Origin: Tanypteryx hageni
Taxonomy: Eukaryota; Arthropoda; Insecta; Odonata; Petaluridae
Length of the DNA stretch: 64,000 bases
Direction: 5' to 3'
NCBI GenBank assembly: GCA_028673005.1
Contig: CM054116.1
Span: 145,449,173 to 145,513,172, forward strand
Both the position numbers and the translations under genes were made by a program. Of this stretch, positions 30,441-42,065 are shown piece by piece. Below the pieces are notes generated by a model. The model did no database searches, had not been told where the DNA came from, and was given only the letters and a program-made list of their open reading frames with translations. The stretch's first letter is position 1. Every line of letters begins with the position of its first letter.

Positions 30441-33400
30441 ATTGCGGAGCCCGTTAAAAAATATTTAAATTTAAAAAATTAGAAAAATATTATTTTACTT
30501 CTAGATGTGCTACAACTTTAAAATTTGGCTAAAATGTGTAGCATCAGTACCCCATAATGAAGAAAGTGTAAAATTTTTAAAATTGCAACATTTGGGGATT
30601 TTTTAAATTATTAATTTTACATGTGGGAATAACGGAGGTGAAATCTTTAGAATTGAAAGAATATTTGTGATGATGAAATGTCTGTCTGAAAAATGAATGT
30701 TTTTTCAAGGTGATATGAAATGCTTGCAGTATGCAAGCACCAACTGCTAGTATGTTATATCCTCCTCTGTAAGAGTCGTCGATATATAATAGATATATAA
30801 CATATAGGAGGATACTAATGTTTAGGCACTTCCAGATGAGCTGGAGATTCGAAATTTTTTTCTTAGGTAGGATTTTGTGCAAAACCGACTAGAAAAAACG
30901 AAAATCTTGAAAAAGTGCAACAATGCGGCCGCTAAAAATTCGCAATTGTTTAAACAAATTTTCATGGTTTATGTATTTCCAAATGTGCTACGGAGTTGAA
31001 ATTTTTTTTGTAAGTAAAATTCTTAAAAAAACGAAATAGGGATCATACAAATTTTGATATTTTAATTTGTTTGGCAGTAAAAAATTCTTAAAGTTTAAAC
31101 AAATAGATAGCTGTTTAGGTACTATGGGATGAGCTAGGAAGCTGAAATTTTCAAATTATTTACAGAATAGTGAATTTGCACAAACAAACATTTAAATTTT
31201 ACCATATATGACATGCGGCGGCCGTTAAAAATTATTTAAATTTAAACAATTAGAAAAATATTATTTTACTTCTAGAATTGTTACAATTTTAAAATTTGGC
31301 TATAATGTGTAGCATCATTACCCCATAATGAAGAAAGTGTAAAAATTTTAAAATTGCAACATTTGGGGATTGTTTTAAACTATTATTTTTACATGTGGGA
31401 AAAACGAAGATTGCTGCGGAGGTGAAATATTTAGAATTAAAAATATATGTGTAATGATGAAATATGAAAAATGAATGTCTTTTTATGTTGAGATGAAATG
31501 CTTGCAGTATGCAAGCACCAACTACTAGTATGTTATATCCTCCTCCTCCTCTGTAAGGAACGTCTATATATAATGATATATAGGAGGATACTAATGTTTA
31601 GGCACTTCCAGATGAGCTGGAGATTCGAAATTTTTTCCTTTCGCAGGATTTTGTGTAAAACGGACTAGAAAAAAGGAAAATCTTGAAAAAGTGCAACAAT
31701 GCGGCCGCTAAAAATTCGCAATTGATTAAACAGATTTTCAAGGTTTATGTATTTCCGAATGCGCTACGGAGCTGAAATTATTTTAATAGGTAGGATATGT
31801 AAAAAACGAAATAAGGATTATACAAATTTTGATATTTTAATTTGTTTGGCAGTTAAAAATTCTTAAAATTTAAATAAAATGGTCAATGTTTAGATACTAC
31901 AGGGCGAGTTAGAGAGCTGAAATGTTCAAGTTATTTAGAGTTTAGTCAATTTAAACGAATAAACATTTCAAAGTATCTATGAAATTCTTATAGCGGCCGT
32001 TAATAATTATTTAAATTTAAACAATTAGATAAATGTTATTTCAATTCTAAATGTGCTACAAATTTAAAATTTGGCATAAATATGTGGCATTATTAATTAA
32101 TGTGTAAACGTATAATATTTATAAAATTGCAAAAATTAGCAATTGTTTTACTCCATTATTGTTCCATAAGGAAAAAAGGAATTTGGTCCCTATGAGAAAT
32201 CGTTTGAATTAAAGAAATATTTTCCATGATGAAATATCTCTCTAAAAAAATAATGTTATTTCAAGGTGAGATGAAATGCTTGCAGTATGCAAGCACCTTC
32301 TACTAGTCATTATATATAGACGTTCCTTACAGAGAAGGAGAATACTAATGTTTAGGCACTTCCAGATGAGCTGGATATTCGAAATTTTTTTCTTGGGTAG
32401 GAGTTTGTGTAAAACCGACTAGAAAAAACGAAAATCTTGAAAATATGCAACAATGCGGCCGCTAAAAATTTGCAATTGTTTAAACATATTTTCAAGGTTT
32501 AGGTATTTCCGGATTTTCTACGGAGCTTAAATTATTTTTATAGGTAGAATATTTTGATTTGTTTAGCAGTTAAAAAATTCATAAAATTTAAACAAATAGG
32601 TAAATGTTTAGATACTAGGGTGCGAGTTAGAGAGCTGAAATTTTAAAGCTATTTAGAGTTTAGTCTATATAAACGAATAAACTTTTTAATGTATCCATGA
32701 AGTTCTTATTGCGGCCGTTAAAATTTTTTTAAATTTAAACAGTTAGATGAATGTTATTTCACTTCTAATTGTGCTATAAATTTAAAATTGAGCAGAAATG
32801 TGTGGCAGTATTAACCCAATGTAGTAAAAGTATAATATACCTGAAATTGCAAAAATTAGTGATTGTTTTACTCCATTAGTGTTCAATAATGATAAAATGA
32901 AAACTGGTCTAGAGAAGAAATCTTTAGAATTAAACTAATATTTCTCATGATTAAATATCTCCGAAAAATTAATGTTTTTTCAAGGTGAGATGAAATGTTT
33001 GCAGTATGCAAGCACCTTCTACTAGTATGTTATATCCTCTGCTGTAAGAAACGTCGATATATAATGATAACATATAGGAGGATACTAATGTTTAGGCACT
33101 TCGAGATGAGCTGAAGATTTGAAATTTTTCCATTTTCCATTTTGTGCGAAACCGACTAGAAAAAAACGAAAATCTAGAAAAAGTGCAACCATGCGGCCGC
33201 TAAAAATTCGCAATTGTTTAAACAAATTTTCAAGGTTTATGTATATCCGAATGTGCTACGGAGCTGAAATTATTGTTTAGGTAGAATATGTAAAAAAAAA
33301 CAAATGGAAATTATACAAATTTTGATATTTTAATTTGTTTGGCAGTTAAAAATTCTTAAATATTAAACAAATAGGTAAAGGTTTAGATACTACGGGGCAA

Positions 33401-33800
33401 GATATAGAGCTTAAATTTTCAAGTTATTTAGAGATTAGTCTATATAAAAGAATAAATATTTCATTTTTTCTATGAAATTCCTATTGCGGCCGTTAAAAAT
33501 TATTTAAATTTAAACAATTAGATAAATGTTATTTCACTTCTAAATGCGCTAAATTTAAAATTTGGCAAAAATGTGTGAAAATATTAACCCAATATGGAAA
33601 ACGTATAATATTCATAAAATTGCAAAAATTAGCAATTGTTTTACTCCATTATTGTTCCACAAGGAAAAAAAGAAATTTGGTCTCGAGGAGAAATCTTTTG
33701 AATTAATGAAATATTTCCCACGATGAAATATCTCTCTATAAAATTAATGTTTTTTCAAGGTGAGATGAAATGATTGCAGTATGCAAGCACCTTATACTAG
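30440..33800 (+). repeat. Tandem array of the short-form repeat (about 720-780 bp units)
   Basis: The marker GATGAAATGCTTGCAGTATG recurs near 30,715, 31,493, 32,272, 32,992 and (as GATGAAATGATTGCAG) 33,767, spacings of about 778, 779, 720 and 775 bp. Each unit runs TTTAGGCACTTCCAGATGAG, GCGGCCGCTAAAAATTCG, TTTGATATTTTAATTTG, GCGGCCGTTAAAAATTAT, TTACTCCATTATTGTTCC, then the hairpin and ACTAGT. No open frame of note. The array ends at the Penelope pseudo-LTR insertion. Confidence 0.9.
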
Positions 33801-33802
33801 TG

Positions 33803-33932
33803 TGTGTATATATATATAAACTTAAGGAAAAAGAAAGGTAATGATGAGGGTGGCAACAAGGTGTTTAAGGAAGCCCAGTGGACACTTACCAAGTTGAGGA
33901 CCAAGTTGGCAAGCTGGTGGAATCGTCGAATA
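33803..33932 (-). repeat. Solo Penelope-like pseudo-LTR fragment
   Basis: The reverse complement reads CAACTTGGTAAGTGTCCACT, GGGCTTCCTTAAACACC and CACCCTCATCATTACC, then CTTAAGTTTATATATATA. It is the 3' part of the same pseudo-LTR as at 16.7 kb, truncated before the ribozyme core. It sits at the edge of the satellite array. The open frame crossing it is not a gene. Confidence 0.8.
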
Positions 33933-34800
33933 TTTTATAATTTTGTAATCCGCTCTCAAATTTACCATATTTTACCATCGAAAATCCAAAACGGTAGTCT
34001 GTATTTGCCATACCAAACGGCCACACAACATTCGGAATTTGCTTTCTAATGTCGCTTATGTCACTGTCTTAAGGGCACATACTGAGCAGGCGTGGGATCC
34101 AAAGGGAAAGGACAAAATGTTATGATCGGTTTATTGCGCTCTTTCTTTACCCTCGGTCAGATCCGATAATCCCAACACACTTTGGACTCAATTTGCCGAA
34201 AAGTCGGGAGACGTCTATTGCGCGACATTATCTGCCGACCTCCTCCAAGAGGCGAAATGAAAGGTTTCCCCGGACTGAAGAATGAGTACCGAACGTCAGA
34301 TGGCGTTATGGCATTTCCAAAAGCATTCCGTCATTAAATTTATATAATCCATCTGAAAGTGTTCCCCGTGCTTAGTTTCTTTTACATTTCTGTCGAAGGA
34401 ATATCGTTCTATATACGCACCCTGGCCTTTTTTCCGCATTCATAGTCGTTTATTGCTCAACAAGATGAGATATTTTTCATCAAAATATTCATTAATACAT
34501 TAGGTTGTGCATTACACTCATGTCACATTAATTTCTCACTAATGATCACTATTTTGTGAATAAGGAGCGCGAATTAGCGGCTAGAATATACATTCTGATT
34601 TATTGCGAAACATCTACAGTTCCATGTTGGTGGCCGAAGTCAACAACAACACATTCGCCAAATATAGATAGCAACAAGCATAGCAGCATAAAAGAAGATT
34701 TATTTTTATTTATACACTTTTAGATAAATTTATTAGTAGGAATTCAATTTATAAAACTTTTATAAATAAAAATTGACGAAATGTAATGAAATAAAGATAG
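33933..34800. other. Non-coding stretch
   Basis: Slightly GC-richer than its surroundings between about 33,930 and 34,330; no protein or RNA motif recognised. Confidence 0.4.
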
Positions 34801-34814
34801 ATATCCCTTTTTAA

Positions 34815-35200
34815 GAAATATAAACGTCAATACTTGTGTGTATTTCTGGCTAATCCTTGGATTATTATAACCACAATATAAACGTCGAAAATTAAAATGC
34901 CCAATTAATCGTATAAAAATAAACGTCGATGTACGCCGTTGACTTTTGAGAAAAATAATCAATGGTAGTGGTCGCTTTTTAAGAAATATTTACGCCGAAA
35001 ACTTCCAAGCCTAGTCAAGTGTATTAAAGTAAACGTCGATGTTGGCCGCCCATTTTTAGGAAAAATAAACGTCGAAGACTACCAAGCCTACAGTAGTAGT
35101 AATTTTAAGCGTCGATATTCGTCAAAAATCCCTCGGGGAAAAATACGTCGATTTAAGTCGTCGATTTTCAAAATAAGTAAACGTGGAATTCTACCAAGCC
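34815..35200. repeat. Degenerate tandem repeat with an AAACGTCGA core
   Basis: AACGTCGA-like cores occur near 34,825, 34,880, 34,921, 34,990, 35,031, 35,067, 35,108, 35,144 and 35,180, mostly 36-41 bp apart, often followed by CTACCAAGCC. A related piece lies at 22,845-23,000. Confidence 0.65.
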
Positions 35201-35202
35201 CC

Positions 35203-35652
35203 GTTATATCTCTGGATCCACAATCGCTACAGATCTGAAATTTTGCATATAATCCACTTTTGTGGTACGTTTTAACCTTTCAAGTTTTGGTACGCATTGG
35301 ACCTTCAGATTCCGAAATTTATTGAAGTTGGATTGAGCGTCGTTCAACATCGTTGAAGAGTTATATCTCTGGATCCACAAATGCTACACAGCTGAAATTA
35401 TGCACATAATCCACATTTCAAGTTTTTGCACGCATCGGACCTTCCGATTCCGAAATTTATTAAAGTTGGCTTGAGCGTCGTTCGACATCTTCGACGCGTT
35501 ATAGAATCGGAAGGTTCGATGCGTACCAAAACTTGAAAAGTTAAAATGTACCACAAAAGTGGATTATGTGCGAAATTTCTGCTCTGTAGTGTTTGTGGAT
35601 CTATAGATATAACGCATCAACGATGTTAAACGACGCTCAAGCCAACTTCAAT
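35203..35652. repeat. Three copies of a 140-155-bp repeat, two direct and one inverted
   Basis: Copies at 35,203-35,358 and 35,359-35,497 share TTATATCTCTGGATCCACAA, TAATCCACTTTTGTGG, TCCGAAATTTATT and TTGAGCGTCGTTC. The third copy at 35,498-35,652 is the reverse complement, so copies 2 and 3 form a large inverted repeat. Confidence 0.8.
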
Positions 35653-35847
35653 ACAAGTGTGTAACAACGATGAATACGGGAAGCGATGAATAAATTAAGG
35701 ATATTGTAAAAATTATAGTGCAAGCATATATTATATTTTGTTCACATAATTTTACATAATATAAGCATATAAGTGAACGATGAATGCGGGAAAACGATAC
35801 TACGGGGAGAAGGACGAATGCGATGTGATTTAGCATTCATTGTATTG

Positions 35848-35850
<3 letters not shown>

Positions 35851-35909
<59 letters not shown>
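35851..35909. repeat. (TA)n microsatellite
   Basis: Uninterrupted TA run of about 58 bp. Confidence 0.95.
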
Positions 35910-35911
<2 letters not shown>

Positions 35912-36440
35912 TGAACGATGGCTTGGCCTCGCCTGATATAGACTATACCGAATCCGAGTCCAACAATATTCGTTGCGATTGCAAAACTCTCGCAATTAGT
36001 GATGAAACTGCAAAAACGTAAGTGTTTAAGCAAAATTCGAAGAAATACGATCGATAAGCAACATTCTACAATAAAAATTAAACTCTCCATTCCTTTCCTC
36101 AGAAAATAGTGCAAACTATGCTCCAAAATTACATTTGTAATATATTTTAATATGCAAGAGAAAATTATCCTGCACAATGAATTTGAGGTTACCCATGTAA
36201 ATTAAAAAGGAAATATAGTACCTGGAGTCAAACCCTGGACATTCAAGCTTCGAAACACAAACTATCCTCAGGAGCTCGATCCCAGTAGCAAGAGATATCC
36301 ACGAATTGTCATGATAATCGGTCTATTAATAGGGTGGTCTATTAATAGGGTCTATTAATAGCGTCTATTATAGGGTGAAACAAACAGACGGACAGACAAA
36401 AAGGCGGACAAACGAACGGAGAGACAAATGGACGGACAGA
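35910..36440 (-). repeat. Dispersed repeat with B-box-like motif, copy near 36 kb
   Basis: Aligns block by block with 46,990-47,400: AAAACG...GAAATACGATC, CATTCCTTTCCTCAGAAAATAG versus CATTTCCCCTTAGAACAGCG, CTGCACAATGAATTTGAGG versus CTGCACGATGGATTTGAGA, and CCTGGAGTCAAACCCTGGAC versus CCTGGAATCGAACCCGAGAC. It ends in a CAGACGGACAGAC microsatellite. Confidence 0.65.
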
Positions 36441-36479
36441 CAGACAATGCAGGCACAACGAAGGAACTATAAGCATATT

Positions 36480-37062
36480 CTCCTTTCCACTTCCTACATC
36501 TCTCCATCACCACTCCTTTCTCCCTCCTTCTTCTCTCCTTCATCACTCCCTCCTCCCTTCCTTCTCACTCCCCCCTTCCTCCCCCTTCCTCCCACGCCCT
36601 CCCTTTCCCTCCCCCTCACTCCCTCCTCCATCCCCCTCCTCCCTCAATTCTTCCTCCCCTCCTCCCTCCCTCTCCCGTCCCTCACCCTCTCTTTCCCTCC
36701 CTCCCTCTCCTTCCCTCGTCCCTCCCTCTTCCCTCCCTCCTTCCTCCCTCTTCCCTCCCTCTTCCCTCCCTCCTCCCTACCTCTTCCCTCTCTCTACTCT
36801 CCCTCCTCCATCCCTCCTCCCTCCCACCTTCCTCCCCTCTCCCTCCATCCCCACTCCATCCCCCCTCCATCCCCTCTCCATCCCCACTACCTCCCCACTC
36901 CGTCCCCCCTCCTTCCACCCTCCATCCCCCCTCCGTTCCAGCCTCCGTCTCCCCCTCTGTCCCCCCTCCGTCCCCACTCCATCCCCCCTCCATCCCCCTT
37001 CCATTCCCACTACCTCCCCACTCCATCCCCCCTTCATCCTCCCTCCATCCCCCCTCACACGG
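36480..37062. repeat. Polypyrimidine low-complexity tract
   Basis: About 580 bp almost entirely C and T on the plus strand (CCTCCATCCCCNCTCC-type units in the right half). The long proline/serine and glycine-rich frames over it are artefacts of composition. Confidence 0.9.
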
Positions 37063-38080
37063 TCGTGACGTCCCACTTCCTTTTGGGCGGCACCTCTTTA
37101 ACATCCGAGGCTCATCTTGTCCGCAACCGAGAAACGGATCGCCGATCGTAGGTTTAACCCGAGCAAAGATTTCCCTTCTTCGTCACTCTTTGCGCACACG
37201 GAGCGGTGACGCAATAATGAATTTCCCTCCAGCAGTCTGATACACCAACAGTGCGGCCAACTCATTGGATTTCGACCCGATGTCTCCGGGCTTGTCCTAT
37301 ACTCCTCCGCAATGCCCTCATTCTTCACTTTAGTTGCTGCGAGCTACCGAAGAAGATGGACGCACGTAGGCGTGCTATTTTTAACCCGGGAAGGGTACAC
37401 TGGGGCACTGAATACCACTCGGGTTTATGTTTTGCGCGTGAAAGATGGCTACACATATTAACTTGTCACTTTTAGAGTTCCTTAAGTGTCACTTAAAAAA
37501 GATATTGACAATTCTTTCGTTTGTCAACACTTTTTTGTGCATTCTGCAGCGTCTTTGGGACACTGAATACCCCAGTGTACCGGAATAGTGTGTATCAGTT
37601 ATCTTCATTATTCACCGTAACATTGAAACCCGACGAAAACTATAACTCCACTGATCAGATTAGTACAAAATGCAACTTTGAGACACGTTTTTATACATTG
37701 CATTGATCTTAAAACTTTTGTCACTGATACCGGTATAGCTGCTTATCTCTCGGAGTGGATAGTGTATTTTTTATTTTTATGATATATTCCTTATTAATGT
37801 TGTCTTTATGATAAAACATTTTTATAAACAAATTTCACCAATTAACATTTAATGTCACAATTTGATATGTGGATCCCCTGAAAGAATGGCTGAATAGGCA
37901 AACCCGCACAGCATTTGGCGCTTAAATTTGCTTCACAGATAATAAAATAGAAGTAATTATTGAAAGAAAGCAAACGTAGGAACTTTGAGAAGAAACAAAA
38001 AATAGATTCCTGCAGATATGATCTCACAAAAGGGACGCCCAACTGAAACAAGTATTTTTATTTTAGACAGACTTGACATG
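37063..38080. other. Non-coding stretch
   Basis: A GC-richer patch at about 37,063-37,400 is followed by AT-rich sequence. I recognise no gene. The right part may contain decayed piggyBac sequence continuous with the next feature but I cannot support it. Confidence 0.4.
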
Positions 38081-38084
38081 TAGA

Positions 38085-38498
38085 CATGTTTGATCAACTT
38101 TCTCATGCTTACAGTACTTCAGGAAAAACTAGCAATCTTTTATGGGTTGTTAAATGCTGCAGCTATCAATGCATTTGTTATTTTGTAACACAATAGTGGC
38201 ATGAAAGGCAAATCTAAGCTGACTAGGCATTCATTCTTGATGAACTTGAGAGAAGCTATGATCAGGCCCCAGCTGCAAGAACGCCTCCAAATTACAACTT
38301 AAAAAACTTCCCTCCGTAATTCCATAGCTTCACGTGTTCGACTGCCAGATGCTTCAACGAGCACTACAATCAATTAGGAGTCAAGGAGTGCAAGATGCGA
38401 CCGCAGTAACGACTGCAAAACTACAGCACGCTGCAAGAGCTGTCAGGAGTTAACTTGCCAGAATCATTCGGATATTATTTGCAACAAATGTTTTAAAT
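38085..38498 (+). pseudogene. piggyBac transposase C-terminal remnant
   Basis: The plus strand reads VDMFDQLSHAYSTSGKTSN, then in a second frame LLNAAAINAFVIL, a stop, HNSGMKGKSKLTRHSFL and MNLREAMIRPQLQERL, then in a third frame RCDRSNDCKTTARCKSCQ and ELTCQNHSDIICNKCF before TAA. The DMFDQ, N-A-F-V-I and final cysteine-rich finger (C-C-C-C-C-H-C-C order) match the C-terminal half of piggyBac transposases, where the finger binds the terminal repeats. At least two frameshifts and one stop make it non-functional. The catalytic core upstream was not recognised. Confidence 0.75.
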
Positions 38499-38596
38499 AA
38501 TTTCCAAAACTGGTTCTTTTCACTTTTTTGTTTATAAATAAAAAATAAACACATTTGTTTGCAAACAATTAATGGCTAATTATATATTTTCTTCAT

Positions 38597-38899
38597 GGGG
38601 TACTCAGTGCCTCAATGTACCTGAATAAAGTGCCAAAACTTAGTGTCTTGCCTGAGTGCTGTGTTATTCTACCTTGCATGGAAATGTATCAACAAAAAAA
38701 GAGAAGATATTGGGTGCACCCAGTAGTAAGCGCCAGGTTAACGAAAGGAGCGTTTCATTCATTGTTCGGTGAATTAAGAGAGGACGAGTTGAAATTCTTT
38801 AATTATATGAGGATGTCTGTTATGTCATTCAACAAATTATTTGAGAAAATTATATACAAGATTTTAAGTTCCGACACCAACATGAGACTGACCCATTGA
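38597..38899 (+). pseudogene. PIF-Harbinger transposase N-terminal fragment
   Basis: An open frame with RRYWVHPVVSARLTKGAFHS, LFGELREDELKFFNYMRM, SFNKLFEKI and SSDTNMRLTH. It matches the N-terminal third of HARBI1/ALP1-like transposases of the PIF-Harbinger superfamily (consensus RRYWVHP, GAF, FFNYFRM, DTNMR). The frame stops where the family would continue into the DDE core, so catalytic residues are absent. A Harbinger-type terminus lies 250 bp downstream at 39,153-39,171, so this is an internally deleted element. Confidence 0.82.
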
Positions 38900-39152
38900 A
38901 ATTCTGGCTGAAATAAAAACCAAGGAGCTGCGTTCAAATGTCGTCCATCTGTGCCTGTCTATACCTGCTATTGTTCGGTTGTCCCGTCGTCCGGTGGTTA
39001 AGTGCAACTATACCGTTGCGTTGCAGAGACGCCGAAGTTAGTCCAGCGTTGCCGAAGCGTTAAGAAAATCGCCAACGTCCGTGTGTACTATAGTCCGCCA
39101 TAACGTCGGAAAACCGTCGGAAAAACGGTTGAATAACGCAGCAGCATAAAAT

Positions 39153-39171
39153 CGTCCGTGTGCACCTGGCC
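39153..39171 (-). repeat. PIF-Harbinger-like terminal inverted repeat
   Basis: The minus strand reads GGCCAGGTGCACACGGACG, in keeping with the GGCC...CACACGG termini of PIF-Harbinger elements. A related piece CGTCCGTGTGTACTATAGTC lies just inside at about 39,078. Confidence 0.6.
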
Positions 39172-39299
39172 TCATGTTTCTGCGTGTGCGTGTGACTCCT
39201 TTTGACTTAAGTTTTGCGACGGTGTTTACCATCAACCTGCAGCGTGAATGTATTCACTTCCTATTTACGGTGAATGAGTTTTTTTATTTAATATTACAT

Positions 39300-40316
39300 C
39301 TAAAAGTGGTCATGGGTGATTTAAACGCAAAGATAGGAGAGCATAAGAATAATATCAGCGCAGTCGAAAAATGGGGCAATGGAGTCAGTAACGATCGAGG
39401 AGGCAGACTTTTTACATTTTGCTGAATTTACTACCCTCAACAAAACGCTCACCATTTTTAAGAAGAGCCCCAATGGAACATGGACCTGGAAGAGACCCAA
39501 TGGTATCAAAAACGAAATTGATTACATACAAGTAAATAAAATGCATGTGGTAGAAGACTGTTATTTCCTCAATCAGTTTAAAACTGGAGACGATCATCAA
39601 TTGGTGCGATGCAGAACAACATTCAATTGTAAGTTGGAAAGACGGAAGCTTGTAAAGATGCTTAAGTTTATTTTCAACGTACAACTTGTAAAAGAACGAA
39701 AGGTAGAATTTCAGCTGGAAATCCATAATCGATTTAATGTACGAATATCAGGAAGTCGAAAAAAAATAAAAGAGGAACTCAGAAAAATCGCACAAGAAAT
39801 AGGCGGAACTGTTAAAGTTAAACCAGATAAAATGTTATCTGAAAAAACTAGACTGCTGATAAAGAAAAGAAGAGAAATTAAAACTTCTATTGAGCCTATA
39901 GAAATAGCTTTGTATAAATAAATAAAAAACTATAAGGAAGTCCATCAAAGAAGATGTGAAGAGATATAATAATGAGATACTCGAGAAAAGGATAGAAAAC
40001 AAAACAAGTTATAAGAAAATGAAGCAACACCTTTCGATTTGTAAGCTGATGGAAATGATGTTAGCAGACGGCTCGATAACCCATATCAGGAAGTTATTTT
40101 TAAAACGGGTGTAATAATTCTACACCAAGTTGTATGAAGATCCGCTAGCCAATGATGAAGTAAATGGAGAAGGATATAGTCCTAACGAAGAGGTTCGCAG
40201 GTATTATTCCAGACATGCAAACAAAAGCATGAAAAATGGAAAAGCATCTGGAATTGGTGGCATCACAGCAGAAATATTCAAAGCAACCTTTCCAAGTTTT
40301 TTACATCTTGCTTAAG
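39300..40316 (+). pseudogene. RTE-like LINE fragment (endonuclease and start of RT), decayed
   Basis: VVMGDLNAKIGEHKN and WGNGVSNDRGGRLFTFC (39,310-39,425) join, by a frameshift, to TTLNKTLTIFKKSPNGTWTW, KNEIDYIQV and TGDDHQLVRC (about 39,420-39,610). This is the C-terminal half of the AP-type endonuclease of craniofacial-protein-2-like RTE elements. A basic linker follows, with stops around 39,919 and later, then NKSMKNGKASGIGGITAEIF (to about 40,295), the first RT motif. The element is cut off there. It is not closely related to the intact RTE-like copy at 25-28 kb. Confidence 0.75.
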
Positions 40317-40329
40317 GAAGAGGAATATA

Positions 40330-40740
40330 CCAGAGTCGTGGAACAACGCAAACAATCTTACATAGGATAAAACCATGAACAATACTGTCAAACGCCTTTT
40401 CGAAATCTATGCGAATTACATCGGTTTGACCGCGTTTTTTAGTACTAGAGGATACATGGTTAACTAAAACTGACAAAATTTGAAGTGGTGGAGCGATTTG
40501 GAAGAAATGCATGCTGTGATTCAGAAAAATGGGTCCATGATCCATGAGTTTCCTATACAGGAGTTTTTCAAAGATTTTTGAGAATGTGGGCAACAAAGAG
40601 ATAGGCCTGTAATTTTTTACATCTGTCTTACTGTCACTTTTATGTATAGGTGTTATAATTCTCTGTTTCCATCTAGTAGAAAAAGATTGATAATTCAAAA
40701 TCTGATCGAAGAGTTCCTGAAAACACGCTCAAATCTCAAT
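40330..40740 (-). pseudogene. Jockey/R1-like reverse transcriptase fragment
   Basis: The minus strand reads QSFSTRWKQRIITPIHKSD, VKNYRPISLLPTFSKIFEKL and, further on, IRIDFEKAFDSIVHGF. These are RT motifs 1-3 of jockey-superfamily LINEs. The piece ends before the catalytic aspartates. It directly abuts the RTE fragment in opposite orientation. Confidence 0.78.
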
Positions 40741-41777
40741 CATTAGAATATGGAACGTCGATAAAAAATTATAATGTCCCTCTCGTGTTATCTATTTGCA
40801 TAACAATATACAAGTGAAGATATAAAAATGAATTTTTATAACCAACTTTTCTATAGTTAATACTCTAATATTAATAAACTCTATAATATAAATATGATAA
40901 ATTGTTTCCTTGCATGGGCGTTAAAAGTTGCAAAAGTGTCACCAGCTGTTGAGTGACGTGGGGTCTCTATATTTAACCTTTAATCTTTTTACAGTTGAGA
41001 GAATTGGAGACAGAAGTAGAGAACTCAGTGGCAAACGTAAGGATGTTTGGTATATAAGTAATAAGAAGTTTGACAGTGTCTTTTTTTCCATCAATTAAAA
41101 TACTGACTTATCCATTCATATTGCTTAAAATCAAAGAAAATATACTGCTAGTTCAGAGTAATTCAGCTTTAGATACTAGTTGGAGTGAAACTGTAAATCC
41201 CCAACCGATTTCAACGAAATTTTGTAAGAAGAAGTGCAACATACAAAAACAAAATCAAGATTTTTTAGTTTAGATATATAAAGCAGGGCTGCCACAATAC
41301 AAGGAATAAAAACAATTCATTTTCACGTGTTTGCGTTTAACTGTCCACATCAATTTCAACCAAATTTAATATTTATAATATGCACACATATACAAAACCA
41401 TATTAGCATATTTAAACCGAATCAGCTAAACAGGGAAACTACAATTACAAATTAAACTCTTCCAGTAATTAAGGATTTGGAAGGAATTGGCTGAATGGAT
41501 TTCAATTAAATTTTTATATAAGATTGGTACAACATACCATAATGAAATCAAGATGTTTAAAGCAGAGCTAAAGAGCAGGGCTTCCACAATAAAAAGTTAA
41601 AATATATATCAGTAATTATGAATTTGGAAGGAATTGGCATAATCGATTTCAATAACATTTTGTATGAAGGAGGCGTGCATTATAGCATAACAAAATAAAG
41701 ACAATGTACAGATATAAAAAGCAGGGCTGCCACAATACGAGGAATAAAAAATATTTTTGTAAGTATTTGAGTTGGAT

Positions 41778-41877
41778 TTTGACATTTGAGAAGGATAAAA
41801 ACCCTGTACTTGACCGGGAATCGAACCCGGGTCTCCCGGTCAAGTACAGGATTTTTTTCTCCTTCTCAAATGTCAAA
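41778..41877. repeat. 100-bp hairpin with a tRNA T-arm-like tip
   Basis: Outer arms TTTGACATTTGAGAAGGA (41,778-41,795) and its reverse complement (41,860-41,877). Inner arms CCTGTACTTGACCGGGA (41,803-41,819) and its reverse complement (41,834-41,850). The 14-bp tip completes, on the minus strand, ACCCGGGTTCGATTCCCGGT, a perfect pol III B box in a T-arm. Confidence 0.8.
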
Positions 41878-41985
41878 GTTCAGATGTATGCGATCATGCA
41901 TAACATAGCATTCCAACACCTTTGTTGCTTATTTGAGTTGAATTTCCCTCGTCTATCTTAAACAAATATAATATTTATAATGTAA

Positions 41986-41989
<4 letters not shown>

Positions 41990-42062
<73 letters not shown>
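41990..42062. repeat. (CA)n(TA)n microsatellite
   Basis: About 18 bp of CA repeats followed by about 55 bp of TA repeats. Confidence 0.95.

Positions 42063-42065
<3 letters not shown>

Noticed and set aside
36682..37104. Possible silk- or antifreeze-like glycine/glutamate repeat protein
   Set aside because: Composition artefact of the purine-rich strand.
36375..37151. 258-codon proline/serine-rich frame and long glycine-rich frames on the other strand
   Set aside because: They lie on a polypyrimidine low-complexity tract; no domain, and equally long frames exist in several phases.
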